64,000 nt of DNA. Source: Phalacrocorax aristotelis. Taxonomy: Eukaryota; Chordata; Aves; Suliformes; Phalacrocoracidae. The notes under the pieces were generated by a model. It saw nothing but the letters and a program-made list of their open reading frames with translations, was not told where the DNA came from and ran no database searches. The translations under genes were made by a program, and so were the position numbers. Location: positions 103,163,256 to 103,227,255 of the forward strand of contig NC_134276.1 in assembly GCF_949628215.1 (NCBI RefSeq). Reading direction: 5' to 3'. Positions 1 through 12,652 of the stretch are shown here, piece after piece. Each line of letters begins with the position of its first letter. Within the stretch, counting starts at the first letter, position 1.

Positions 1-3000
1 GAGAAGAAAGAGAGCTCAACATGGGCTCTGAAATTCTGTATATAGGCATTCCAAGGGAGGCAGCTGACTTTTTCAGAAATGGGGCCCATCCACGAATACC
101 TATGAAGTCCAGGAGTTCTGCAATCTTGTGGTTCCTCTAAAAACCTGTGTGTTTTATTTAGAGCAGTGGTGTCAATTTCGAAGCCCAGATTCAAGTGCGA
201 AGTGTGTATTTATTTCTAACAGAGCATTCATAATCCTGAAGGCCCCAAATCTACTGTTATTCCTGGTGAGGTGGAGACCTTTAAGTTATGTCTGACTGGA
301 CCATAGCTGTCTAGGTGTCTTTAAAGCAGAGGAAAACCATCACTTCAAGTAAAACAGAGATTTCCTAGAGTGAGAGATGGGGACCTGGTTCAACAGTTGC
401 CATCAGACAAAAAGCTGTTATATGCCCTCAGTCTCACCAAAGACCCTTTCAATAAATCCAGTTCTTCATCAGCCGTTGCTATGGGGAAAGGGAACATTTC
501 CACCCTCAGCACCATTTTCTGCACCCCAAGCAGGTGCATCTATAAAAGGCAAAGCACACTGACAAGTCATGTCTGCCTGGTAGAAAGTAAGGGAGCCTGG
601 CCCCAGGAACGCAGCGTGCACCAGGAGAAATATTATGGTCACAAAGCCTCAATGGGAGGTACCTTATTTCCTCCAGAAAACCTGTCCCTAACATTGACCT
701 TTTGGAAGCCTGCTCCAATCTTCCAGAAGTTGAGTCCTTCCCTACGTGAGTGTGGTGGACACCAAGGGGACTGCCTTACCTCCTGATTCTAAAAGGCAGG
801 AGGGGTGCCCTCGTGCCTTCACATGGACAAGGTGGATTCACCAAGAGGATGATGAAAGAAAGGTGCCATTTTGGCATCTGATGCTAACTATCCCAGGGAC
901 AAGACAGGAGAATTTGTGGAGACTCAGGCTCTCCCCTCACCCTCCTGCTGGTACCCTGAAATCTCATCGAATTGCTGGATCCTTAAAGCTTCACAAGCTT
1001 GCATTGAAAGCCATACTGTAAAAGCTGAATTGGTCTAAAAACCCAAACACCTCAATTCCTAAACTTCAGGAAGCAATTCCTGAATTTGGCATCTGGTTGG
1101 GACAGCTGAGGAGCTTCCCATGTAGAAGGAAAACCTGGCAAAACTCCTTTTCCAGGAAACAAGATTTTTCTCCAAGTTAATGAATTTCTGGTTCTTTGTT
1201 TATAGAAAGCAAGTTGTCAAGCAGGGAGATCTTATGGAGGCTATGAAGGATTTTCAGAGTATTCCCTGCTTACTGCAAGTATAAGTAATAAGCACTATAA
1301 GTACTTATACAGTCCCTGCATTCTTTAAATGTATAAAGCCTGTCCCAAAATCTCAGGGCTTGGCTATCCTGAAGAGAGGTGTTCAGTTTGTGGCTGTGTT
1401 GAAACACAGCCTGGTTTTGAAGATGTGGCTGGTAAAGGAAAAACCCACAGGTAGCTGAGAGAAAGCCTCGCTGGCAGGTCAGGTGAAGTATTTCAGAGAA
1501 GATGTTTTTGGCAGCTTGGTTTTTCTGTGGGAACTGCAAGCACATTGCAGAAGCTTCTTTTTCTCCACTTATAGTGATAAACAGCACATGGGTATGTTCA
1601 CCAGTTTGGTGTATACAATAAGTGGGTGAGCTGTGTCCTGCACCAGTTAGGGTCTTACTGGCATAAGAAATAGAGGTTGGGTGCTCCTGCTCACATGTCC
1701 ACATGCCCTGGGTCCTAGCTGTTGTGATGGCTGCTTGTTTAACTAAATGGAGAGGAAACAACTGGAGCATCGCATCAGGGAAACCAATCACCGCATGACC
1801 AGACGGGGTGGTTAGGTTGGGTACCCAGCAACTGCCCTGGCTGCGGGGCATGGGCAGCACTAGGAGGGCAGAGGTGGAGGTGAGAGGTAAGATCACTACT
1901 GGGTGGAAGGAAGGGGGAAGTCTCTCCACAAGCTTAGAGAGCCCCTTGGGGACAGCTGTGCTGCAGATGGAGAGCCCACTGGCAGTGGTGAGCTTGTGGG
2001 CTGCTGGCAGGGCACACCTCTGGGGGAGGCAGGCATGTCCCCTGGTCACACTGGCTGCTCTTCCAGGGAGCATCCCATGTGGGAGAAATGACCCTGTGTC
2101 CTTGGTGTCCAGGACCCTCACCTGGAACTCAGTAGATGATCACCCTTTAATAATGCTGCAAAGATTATATTGATTTTCCGGGCTTTAATCACATGGAATA
2201 TTTTAGCCATTATGTAGCAGTAAGATTTAAAGCCTAGGTACGCTTATTTAATTTTAGTAGGCAGACAATTCCCAGCAGATCTGGAAAACTTGATATGTGT
2301 CATCTTTTGAACTGACACAGAATACTCCAAAATGAGGTTATTTCACCTCTGCATTAATGCCTCCATCTCACAGACTAACATTCACTGGGACAAGAAAAGA
2401 TCAGTGCACAGAGCCAGTTTAGGCAACCAGAAGTCCCAGTGCTATATTTAAAACCTTTTTTATTGTATATATGACCAGTAGCATTTACCTAAAACACAAA
2501 ACAAAAATAGGAAAGCGGGCATGTTGAGAATAATGCTTCTAGCTGGCTGAAAGCGGAGATGTCTGGGAAAGCCTGGTGCCCTTTTCCTCCCTAGAGAGTT
2601 GCAGAACATAGGGGTGGGTGAGAAAGAAGCTGTTTATTTTCTGCCTGGAAGAAGATGGGCAGAGCACACACTGAGGAAGGGCATGGGGGAACCTGCAGTA
2701 TCTCTGAGCCCCTCCAGCCAGGAAAGGAGGAACTCAGGGCTGGTGCCGGGATGCTCTGAGCCCAGAGGCATGGGCTGGGCCCTTGGGTATGGGCCAAGCA
2801 CCCACATATCTAAAAGGAAAGGTTTGGGCAGAACTGATACACTTATTCTTGGTCTGTTTTGCAGTATTAAATCTCAGAAAGAGAGCGAACATGGTCTGTA
2901 CAGACTGGTTCTGTGTAACAGAGAAAATGCTTTGGTGCGCGAGGTCTTAATGAAGTGCCATCAAACAGGATGAGGCAGCAGGGGTGTGGCTGATGGCTCC

Positions 3001-6000
3001 CATGTGCCTTTCCTTCAGGTAACCTCTCCCTGTCCTAGTACCATGTCAGGGGAGCACTGATGCCTTCATGACCAATCTAGCCCGTTACCTTAAATACTTA
3101 CATGCCAAGAGCCAACCTCAATAGTGTATCCTAAAAGGAAGAAACTCGAGACTTTCTGTCCTGTTTCAGACCCTATGATACAGTCTTCTTTATTTTTTTT
3201 TTAGAGCCTGCTTGTGTTTTGTCAAGCTTCTGTCTGTGAGAGAAGAGAGCCTGTCTCCTCCACTCACAAAAGCCCTGGTTCTTCCCTGCTGGCCTTCACC
3301 AGCTGGAGGTACTGCAGCCAAGGGATGCATGATGGGGTGAGGGGTTCACCATTTCTCCCAGCTTGGAGACACCAGCAGGAGCAGCAGGAAGAGGCCACCC
3401 ATCTTTTATGGCAGTAGTCTATAAACTGAGGGCAGCATCAGTAGCAGGGCGAGGACTGCGACAGACTGTGGCACAGGGCAAAAATTATGTCTGGCCAGTC
3501 AGATTGGCCCCTAAAGCCATGTTTTCCCACAGCAGGCTTTTCAGATGAACTACTCACTTCTCCAGCATGTCTGCAGCAGAAGCCAGAGCACCATGCCAGC
3601 TCTCCTTCACTAGCGACACAGGTACAGCATGCAGTTTGCAAACACAATCCGTATGTCAGCTGGTGGGATATGTGCCAAGGCCTCTGCTACCTGGGCTCTG
3701 GCAGTCTTCTGCATCACCGCTGATACATCCTTTGGGAGCTACAATGCTAATGCAGAGGATGAGTCCAAGAAAGAGGTAAAGTCCACTGACAGTCATGGAC
3801 AAAGGGTTGTGTGATCAGGTCTTACTACATGCCATGAAGGGATGGTTCTCCATGGGTGCAAACCCTCCAAGTCCTTCAGAAAAGCTTCAGTTCCAGTAGG
3901 TCAGGGCTAACAAAACTGGACTTTTACACTGACAAGACAAAAGGACCCTTACCCCAAAAGGAAGACTTGTGAAAAGATGTAGTATTCAGTTGTTTTGAAT
4001 TCTGCCCCTGCACAGACATACACACACAGAAGCAAGAATTTTCATTCCAGTAGAAATGGTGTCTTCATGCCTTTGGAGTGTAACACAAACCAAACCCTCT
4101 GAAGTATCACCTTGACCTCAAGAGATTTACTCTGTCCTTTTACCTGTGTTCTCTTTCCAGCCCCCTCAACTTGCACCCTTTTCACCAGCTGCCTTCTCTT
4201 TCTGATGTTATAAGGCCCTATTCATTTTTGTTCTTACTTTTGACAAATGTTACTGTTTGAATAGGTGAATAGGTGCTTTTTGCATAAATGTCTGCTCAAG
4301 CTGGATGCTTGGAAAACCCCAAACCAAGTGGTTAGGACATTTACAGAAATATAACTCATGGAGAAGCACAACAAAACAGAATTTTTCTGTGCAAATATTA
4401 TTTTTTGACATTTCCCAAACACAGAGACATGGGGCTTTTCACAGGAAGATCTGAATGATCTGAATCTGGCAAAATGGCTCGTTGTCGGGGATTTGTGTTT
4501 TACTGCCTTTTCAAAAATGCAGCCAAATCTGGAGAAATTATAACAAAATTATAATAATGAGAATTTTGCACATGCTCAATAAAGCCTTTGTCCATTTTAG
4601 CAATTTCATTCCCTGAAAACTCTGTTAGTTTTGGGTATGCTCCAGAGCCAACTACGACTTTTGACACATTTGCAGAGAAAAATCTCTACAGTTACAATTT
4701 TCTTTTGGCTGATGGGTGGGTCTTTGACTTGGATTCAGCCTGCAGGAGAATGTCATCTCTTCTGCTACCAGTGACCCACAGGAGGGAGTCTGCTTGGCTT
4801 AATGTCAAGAGGATGAGAATTAGCCCGCTCAGCGGTGAGGAGGGAGTGTAACCAGGCAAGGAAACTGGGATGGAAACTTGGAAACAAAGCAAAGAGGAGA
4901 CAGAAACTGGGTTTGGGAGTCAGAGCTGAGAGACCAGGGGTCTGGCCTTGGTGACACCAGAAACGACCAGGGCTGGGACGCAGAACATAGATGGGAGTAG
5001 GAGGCAGCGGTGGGGCCAAACCAGGGACACAAAGCCAGAGGTTTGGAATAGGCTGGGTTTGGGGAAAGGATAGGGGGAGGGACAGGCCAGGACAAGTCCT
5101 GCGTGTGGATGGACAGGGCGAAGAATTCGCCTCAACAAGAAATGTGATGATGCTTAGAGATGCAGAATGTCTCAGCTGCAGTTGGCATCAGTAGCAGGGG
5201 ATGCTTTGGACTAATGAAATACAGGTAATGCCAGAATACTATAAAAGAACAAAGCCCCCCAGTTAGTTACAACTTTTGACTGTGACCCTGTGCCTCAGCT
5301 CACTCCAGCAATATCTCCTCCCTCCCTTCATCTGCTGCACTTTACGCAGGAGTGGTGGAGATAAATACTTGTGGGGCTCTCTGACACTGCTGTGCTCACA
5401 GAAAAGCCCACGAGGACACAGATAATTCTCCACAGAGCAGAGCTGGAATAGTGTCCAGTAAATAAGATGGACAGCTACACACCAAACAGTGATGAGAAGC
5501 TAAATACTGAAAGCTGCTCTCTAAACCAGTGTAATCGATGTTGAGTAAGAGGAAGGTACCTGAGAATGTGTGAAACTCACACACCCCAAAGGAAACAGGG
5601 GTGCCTGAGCACCTTCCCTTGTGTGGTGCCATGTCTGTCTTTTGGAAGAGGATCCCTGAGGGGCTGTGGTGATGTTCCTGGGGGCAGCTTTGATGCACAA
5701 TCTTCCACCCCCACAGTCAGGAAAGTCCCTGCCAGTGCCCGCTTCGGTCAGGGCAGGGAAGCAACAACAGGCAACACCTTCTAAGCCTGGGACAGGGGTT
5801 GTGAAAGGAAATTTTTGGGAGGAATTATGGCAGGGCAAACTTTAATCCCAGCAGTCAGCTTTTGTGAGCTCTTGTCAGACACAGGGGAAATTGTCATTCA
5901 ATGAAGCTGAAGTCACCATGGGGAGGACTTGCCTGCAACTTCAGTGAGTGGTTAGTATAATTTTCTCACTCAAAGTGCCCTTCCTCATGTTATCTTTTAA

Positions 6001-6047
6001 CTTTTCACTTGTGAGCACTGATTTCTCAGCTTCAGCTTTATTTCCAG
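1..6047. other. non-coding single-copy sequence, no gene seen
   Basis: No convincing gene, RNA gene or mobile element was found in this stretch. Open frames occur on both strands, the longest on the minus strand at 1270-2121, but that one begins at GTG, has no splice context and reads like unselected sequence. On the minus strand a short A-rich run with AATAAA (near 3186-3202) lies downstream of a segment at 3440-3800 that is partly open in several frames. A decayed retrocopy is possible there, but I could not recognise a parent gene. Confidence 0.5.
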
Positions 6048-6148
6048 ACCATGTTGGCACTACTCTGCCTTGCATGAACAGTTTGCAAAATCTGCATGAC
6101 ATTTTTTTCATTTTTGGGTGGAATGGTACTACAGAGACGTTTGATGAG
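6048..6148 (+). CDS. candidate internal exon, unidentified (low confidence)
   Basis: The segment is preceded by a pyrimidine-rich stretch ending TTTCCAG and followed by a consensus donor, GATGAG|GTAAGT. Only one of the three plus frames is open across it. In that frame it contributes two bases to its first codon and ends on a codon boundary (34 codons counting the split one). The open frame continues on both sides without a break. An earlier AG at 6028-6029 is an alternative acceptor. I do not recognise the translation, which ends in the residues FGWNGTTETFDE. Its phases do not join directly to the better exon at 12.5 kb, so an intervening exon would be needed if they belong together. It may be a chance match to splice signals. 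Confidence 0.2.
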
Positions 6149-7889
6149 GTAAGTCTGACTGGGAACAACATGAGCACATCCCCTGATACCTCTCTGCTCT
6201 TTTACACTTCTTGGCCCTTCACACTACTGTTGCGGGAGGTTTCCAATTTCCCATCCCTCCTTTGGTGTATGGCCAGCTCTGAGAGCACCTCTCAGATCCT
6301 GTTCTGCCCTTGGCTGTTACAAGCCCTGCTACAAATGTCTTTAAAAATAATCATTTAGCATATTGTCTACCCTGCAGCATATGGTAAGATGCATGGTACA
6401 AATTCAGAGGGCATTTCCTTCTTTCAGTTGCCATCCAGTTGTTCTCCATCTTAAATGGACCACTGTAGAACCAGTACAGGGGCAGTATACAGAATGATGG
6501 AGCTCACAGAAAGCCAGGAACAATATACATAGGGCACAGAGCCCAGATCTTCCAAAATCCATAACTACATCCTTACTAAACAGGCTGCGTCCTGAAGTTT
6601 CTGTTGTTTTCTGCAAGGCAAACATACTGAACCTCAGTCAGATGTGGTGATGGTTGGTGGTGTTTGTCCCCTGTCCAGGAAAGCCCCTGTCCTCTCTGAA
6701 GGCTGGGAGGAAAAGAAAGGCTAACCCTGGAGAGTTTGGTGGCACGTTCAGCTGAGTGCTGTCCCTCATCATTTTAAAGTGGTTTCTTGTTCAGGGTTGT
6801 GTTTGCTTCTAAAGTAGAGCTGTAATTCATCTGGTGATGTTGAGCATCACTGCTGCAAGTACAAACAGGTTTGTATTTCATCAAGCCTCACAGTCTGTAG
6901 ATATGCTCCACAACTTTTTATCAAGTTCATGTGGTTTAATATGTCTCACTTTACAACTTTTCGAAGCCTTATAGACACAAGGAACGCTTGTGCTTTGACT
7001 GACATTGGATACACATTTTTTTGTCACATTAATTTTTGACTCCCAGATAGCTAAGTGTTGCTCCATGCTGTGTTACACCAGGAAGACATTTGAGGCTGAA
7101 GTGGCTAAAGAAACTTCATTTGCCTCCTGCAGGGCAAAACTGCTTTTTGTCCGGTCTTAAACATAGACATAGCTGCAGAATAGAGGTAAGAGACCCAAAC
7201 CAGCATGACGGAGTCAGTGACAGGAGTGGGTGGCAAACAAATGGTACTTCTGCACTTCGGTGGTGAAATAAGATAACTTGCACCAATTTAGCCAATACTT
7301 CGTGTATGCAAAGTAAGTGTGAAGGGCACCAGGAGATGGATGACTTTTTCCAGGAAGAAAGTAACAAGTGCTGAAGTACTACGCTCTTCACTGGTGTAGC
7401 TCCCTTGACTTCATTGGAGCTTTATGTTTTGCTAAGCAGAGAAGAAGAGGGCTGTCCATCTTGCATTTCCCATCACCTACTTCTCTGACACCACTGTGCC
7501 GTGGAGCTGGAGTTGTGCACATTTAATCCAGCCACTGGCCTGTGAGAACTGATCTGTACTCAAGTTTTCGTCCTAATTTAACACCATCAAGTTAGAATTA
7601 GAGTAGTTAAAATGATCCGTCCTCAGAAACCAGACCGATAGGAAGACATGTGTAAATCTTGCGCAAGCAGTGCCAACACAGCATTTAAGCTAGCCCTCAG
7701 CTGTGTTCATTTTTTGTAACCATATTGGGGCAAGCCGTGCTGTTTTGTTACTCAATGTTAATCTGACATCTGATGTCTGCCTCACATCATTGTCTCTGGC
7801 ACAGCTGGATTCAGCCCAGAAACACCCACCGGACTTCCTCCCTTTAGCACTCATTTTCCAGCACTCAGTACCTTATTTGTAGGAGGCCA
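6149..7889. other. non-coding sequence, nothing recognised
   Basis: No gene, repeat family or strong motif was recognised here. Short open frames occur on both strands and look like chance. Confidence 0.5.
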
Positions 7890-7931
7890 AAAGGGCTGTA
7901 AAAAATCAATCATTTGATATGACAGCCCTTT
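7890..7931. repeat. 10-bp perfect inverted repeat with homeodomain-like loop
   Basis: The arms are AAAGGGCTGT at 7890-7899 and ACAGCCCTTT at 7922-7931, exact reverse complements separated by 22 bases. The loop contains ATCAATCA (7905-7912), a PBX/HOX-type word. TGATATGACAG at 7915-7925 runs from the loop into the right arm and resembles a MEIS/PBX composite. The structure is seen directly; a regulatory role is inference. Confidence 0.55.
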
Positions 7932-8189
7932 GCACCCACTTTGCACAGGCAGGTACAAGATGCTGTGCGAGGTGCGAGCAGTAGGAAATTGCGATGCTGC
8001 CCATCGGCTTGCGTGCAGCTGAATTTGGCCTGCTCCTACAGCTGAACCGCAGGAGTCAGTTAGAGGGCTTCCTAAATATTATGGCAGACTTGCATCTGCA
8101 AGCCTGCTCACTGCTGCAGCTGCTTTCACACCTGTTTATTAATAGCCTCCAAATGATCTTTTTTTTTTTCCCCTGAAAGTTGCTGCTGC

Positions 8190-9180
8190 AAATTCACTTT
8201 GCAGCGTGACTTGATTATCCTAGTTATTATCACGAATCTTGAGTTAGACCTTTAAGGAAACACAGCGAGGTATCAGTTGTTAACTTAACACAGCTCTGCA
8301 GCTAGGATGAGAGCTAAGGTCATGACCTTATAATGGTCAACCAGCCTATTAGTTTAGCAATGCAGGACTCAAATGTCATTTCAACACCGGTTGGATGCTT
8401 GAATTTATTACCCAGAAAGCTCCTTACTTGAAAAGGATAGGATTTTTTTCTACCAGCTGCTAGAAGTCCCCTTTTTAAAAATAATAGCTACAAATCTGCA
8501 CTTTAAAAGTTCTCTCTGCGGTCCTTAAATGGTAGGGTGACCTATGGCGAATGAGTAGGCAGAGCAGGTACGGCAAATCATTCGAACCTGCGGGCTTCAG
8601 AAAAAGGGGGGAAAAGGCAAGATAAAGGAAAAAATGCCAATCAAATTTAAATGATGATCCCATTAAATAATGATTTTCATTCAGACCTCACCTTTCACGG
8701 TTTTCACATTCTATGGTTATGTCTTATAGGAAAGAAATTCTGCCCCTTTATTTCCTCCCCCCACCATTAATTTGTGATATTCTGCGATAATTTTAGTTAA
8801 GGGGGAAAAAAAAAGAGACGAAAAAACCTGACCAAAAAAATCTTGCTGTATTCAGTCCCCTGAGAATGTTGGGTCGAGTTTTTTGATCCCTGTTGCTCAT
8901 TGATTTGAGGGCTGATGTAGTGCAAGGGGTCCCTATTAGTGGCGTCTGTCACTGCTGTAATGTTTTTGTTATTTTTCCTCATTTGTTCGCTCTGACATCA
9001 TGTCATTACAGAATGGTGCTGTTCAGGCCCTGCCTTGGCTGTTCGTTAGCGTGTGTTTAATGAGCAGCTTAATTGAGCTGTCTACTAGGCCACCTGTCAC
9101 CCTCCGGACTTATTAACATACTAATGGCCTGACATTGTATTCTCTGACAGGCAACAGGGTTTACTGATTTGATGTCTGGA
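8190..9180. promoter_or_regulatory. candidate conserved non-coding regulatory block
   Basis: This interval has no credible coding frame but has the AT-rich, motif-dense look of vertebrate developmental enhancers. Visible words include TGACATCA near 8993, a near-palindrome CAGCTTAATTGAGCTG at 9065-9080 centred on a TAATT homeodomain core, and CACCTGTC at 9091-9098 (E-box/ZEB type, overlapping a TGIF/MEIS-like CTGTCA). These words are short and common, so only cross-species conservation could establish the call. Confidence 0.3.
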
Positions 9181-11058
9181 CATGGGGATTTTATGCAGGA
9201 ATGAGAGAGGATATTGGGAAGGAGGTTTAAAAACGCAAATTAACTCTTTGGTATCTATGTATTTATGGCTTGCTTGTAAAAGTTCAACACAAAGTAGCAG
9301 GGGGAAACGGCCCTGCTCAGCAAGCCCGACTTTGTCATTGCAATTGCAGCACGTTTCTTCAGAAGAAAATATGCTTGGTGTAAGAAGAGCAGGCTTTACT
9401 TCTATTACAGTATTATTGTTGTTGCTGCTTCAAAGGAGAAATCTTCTTAAGCACAGAGGAAAGTTTTGTGACTAGTCTTTTCTCTACTGTGGCTAAACAA
9501 ATGAAAGGCAAGAAATTTCCAGTTAAGGGATTTAAGTGCACGACATTGTTCCCACCTTTTAAAGCCAGATGAAGACATTCATCGCCAGTGAACACTGTGC
9601 TGAATTGTAAAGGTTCAAAGAAATGGCTTAAGTGCATGCAAGGTTAATAAAAACACTTGTTTTGATTTGGTTATTTTTTGTTGTTGTTGTTGGTTCTGTT
9701 TTTCTCCAGCAGAGGAGTAGCAGACCTTCTGTCACGAGAAAACTCATGTTACCGAGCAGATAACAGATCCAGATGGGGTGGCTTTAAGTCCAGCACTGCA
9801 GTAAATCCACCTCATATGCATACCGCACACCCAGACATGGGCCATATTTCTGGGTGGTGGTGCTTTTCCTTCCCTGTAGGAAAGACTAGGGCTGGGTGGG
9901 TCTCACCAGACCTTTGCACAGGTCCAACTGCTACTTGCCAGCATTCAGAAGAAAAAGAAATCCCACCGCAAGCGAACTCAGTGCAGAGACAAACCCTCAG
10001 AAGCATGGTTTCGGCCGTCAGCTGTTTGGTGGTGGGTGACATGACCTCGCACGGGACTCAGCCAAGAGCCCGGGAAGCTGTCAGGACTCAGCCACAGAGA
10101 AAACACATGGGATTTTGGTCCCACAGCTGCCCTGCACCGTCCTTGTGGGTGCCCGCAAACGGGATGTGTGGCAGAGAGAAACAGACCACATGAGGCAAGA
10201 GGGGTCCCTACCGCCCACGCAGAAGGGCTTGTCTATTCGCGGTGAACCACCTCGATCCTCCCCCAGCAGTCTGATGACTAGCAGCTAGTCGTGTTTAAGC
10301 ACAACAGGACAAAATAGCTACACTTCCAGCAACACAAGCAGGGCTAGGCAGGAGGAGTCTTACAAAATATCACCCAGGGGTGACAGGCTTGTTTTGGTGC
10401 ATCTGACTGAATAACATGCAGCCTTAATGGGACAGCACCTGGCTAGTTTTCCAATTTCCCAAACTATGGATGGTCACAGATTTTAAGATCAAGGTATCCT
10501 AGTGATTATATTGCGCAGTCCCCTGTAAAGCATCCACCAATCTCTGCTGCGAGCCAGTAACTTTTGGCTGAGCCAAGGCGTACCTCTGAGAGTTTCTCAT
10601 CATCTGAGTGAGACATGGGGAGCATGCACGAGAGGGAACTGGCTAGCACTCAGCTTCAATTAATTCACCCTAAAGTGGTCTAGGAGGAAAGCTGACAGTA
10701 ATTATATTTCTTGTCTTGTGGGTAGGAGGTCATTTTGGTCACCTCTGCCAAAGTTTGCTTTCTGGAGTTTGGTCAGAGTCCCAGGTCACTTCAAACAACA
10801 GCAGTGACCAGAGCAGCTATTTTCCATCTGTCTTTGGCAAAGACAGCTGCTCACTTTCCTCCTGACTGTGGATGTTGCTGGTGTGGTCTGTGTTTTCTGC
10901 CCTGTCTAGATTAGATTCTGCACTGGGCTCCCTGCAAAATCAATGCAGCAAACAAAGTTAGAATAAAACACAGAGGCTTGCTTACCTCCAGCTGTGCTTT
11001 GGGGCTGGTTTTCCATTGACCTTCAGTTATAACACAGGGGGTAAGTTTTTATTCTCAG
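9181..11058. other. non-coding sequence with a short TTG repeat
   Basis: A short (TTG)n tract lies near 9678-9691. Open frames of moderate length occur on both strands (for example 9678-10193 plus) but have no recognisable domains or splice context. No gene was identified. Confidence 0.45.
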
Positions 11059-11139
11059 AACTTGTAATGTCCTGTGGTCTTCCTCCCTGGGGAACCACCT
11101 GCAGCCCTCGTGCTGCCACAGCAGGGATGATGAGCAGAG
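11059..11139 (+). CDS. candidate internal exon upstream of the 12.5 kb exon (low confidence)
   Basis: An acceptor with a good pyrimidine tract (GTTTTTATTCTCAG) precedes this segment and GCAGAG|GTGAGG follows it. The length is 81 bases. In one open frame it begins with two bases of a split codon and ends with a single G. Joined to the exon at 12,528 that G completes GAC (Asp), so both phases agree. The translation carries the residues MSCGLPPWGTTC and ends in AGMMSR. It is not recognised and is less protein-like than the 12.5 kb exon. A phase match alone occurs about one time in three by chance, so this is a hypothesis. Confidence 0.2.
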
Positions 11140-12527
11140 GTGAGGGAGCTGCTGGTGCAGGGCTATCCTCTGGGGACTCCCTTAGATTTGAGTTCATGCT
11201 CCTTCACAACGTTGGAAAGAAGCCAGAGCTCATTGAACTTCAAAGGCTCTTACCACATTCATTTTAGGTGGGTATGTTCATGACACAGAGGTTTGGAGGC
11301 ATAGTTTCTTCAAGAACCATCAGAAAAGAAAGGCTTGCTTCGCTTTTGCCATGCCTGTTGTATGTATGAGCAAGAAGGGAAGATTAATACCTGAAGTATC
11401 TCTAGTCTCCTCGCTTAGATGGGATTTATGAGTGCTTAGGATTGTTGTATGTTACAGAGGCTGAAAAGCACATTCGTTTCTTATGAAGAGGAGTGTGCAC
11501 CTGTGAGACCAGATAGGTGGCATTTTTGATTGTGCTAGTTCAATCTAATTAAGCATATGTAGCCTGGGTATGAAAAGTATTTTCTGGTTACCTTGTTTCA
11601 TGCAGTTTGGGCAGGAGTCCCACCTATTTCATATCTGATTGCTGTAACAAGGTCACATGCCACCCATGGATTTGTCTACATGCAACCTGATTCAGGCTCT
11701 TCTGACGGCATCAAATTCTGTACAATTCTGTCACAACACTCCCAGAACCCTAAATCTGTAGATTTATTTTATTTACCACTGGTAGTGCCTCGTGGGTGTC
11801 TGGATTATACTGTGGTAGATCTACATGCAGTTTATCGCCTCATGACCAGCCTTCTGCGTGTGCTTATTTTTGTATCCTTCCTTCCATAGATCTAAATCAC
11901 ACCTTCTGACATTAATGTGCATCAGGTAAGCTCATCAGAGATGCCACAAGACAGGAGGAAAAATAATATACTTGTTGGACTATGTCCCCATTACTTTGGT
12001 TTTGCACTAGTAAAGAGCAAAATTCAGCTGGATGTGACCCCACTCAGGTTGGCATGACTGACAGTGAAAATCTCACATCACAAATTACTTCAGTGGCTGC
12101 TGAAGAAGCAGCAGCAGACAGCATGGATCAGCAATGCATGACTTTTAAGAGGAAGGCAAATTAATTTCCTTATTAGTTTCCAATTACTTAGCAAAGAACT
12201 TCAGGCCTCACCTCTGAAGCTCCAAATGCTGTATTTTTTGTAAAGCTGCTCATTGTTTGAACAAGGTGCTTTTGCACACAGTGTCTGTCTTTGATTTCCA
12301 CCAGGGTGCAAGTTCCTTTCTGCCTCTTCTCTCTTCCAGGATCCCCCATGTGCTGATAGTCATGGGGGAATACAGTAGTGATGATGGAAAACCTCAGAAA
12401 GAGTTACAGGTTGAATATTTAGCACGGTGTTTAAAATAATACTTTTAATACTTCATTGAGGACTACACTTACAACATCAATGACAACAGAAGTTTGTTGC
12501 TGTTTGTACCCTCTTAATGTGTAGCAG
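11140..12527. other. candidate intron or intergenic sequence
   Basis: There is no independent gene here. If the exon model is right, this is an intron starting GTGAGG and ending in a tandem acceptor (GTAGCAG) at 12521-12527. A donor-like CATCAG|GTAAGC at 11924 follows a pyrimidine-rich acceptor-like stretch ending TTCCATAG near 11889; the enclosed segment is only 35 bases and was not called as an exon. Confidence 0.35.
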
Positions 12528-12652
12528 ACATTGCCAAAATGGTTCGAGCTGTTGCATTAGGGGTGCATGAACCACAAAAACTACTCCGCACTGTCAGAAG
12601 ATTAAGCCTAAAGGATTTAGAGCTGCAGAAAATAGTACTTACCACCACTCAG
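12528..12652 (+). CDS. internal exon of an unidentified protein-coding gene
   Basis: This is the best coding candidate in the window. It follows an AG acceptor in a T-rich tract (NAGNAG type: the exon could begin at 12,525 or 12,528) and ends with a strong donor, CAG|GTGAGT. One frame is open throughout. It starts with two bases of a split codon and ends on a codon boundary, giving 41 full codons. The translation contains MVRAVALGVHEPQKLLRTVR, followed by a leucine- and lysine-rich stretch (LSLKDLELQKIV). The pattern looks like amphipathic helices, as in HEAT/ARM-like or other helical scaffolds, but no family is recognised and that resemblance is inference. The other two plus frames contain stops. 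Neighbouring candidates at 11,059-11,139 and 13,637-13,684 fit its phases. The product, function and full gene extent are unknown. Confidence 0.5.

Noticed and set aside
1270..2121. 283-codon minus-strand open frame, the longest in the window
   Set aside because: It begins at GTG rather than ATG, has no splice context or recognisable domain, and its translation reads like unselected sequence.
3190..3800. Possible minus-strand retrocopy ending in an A run with AATAAA
   Set aside because: No parent protein is recognisable, frames are broken, and no target duplication is visible.
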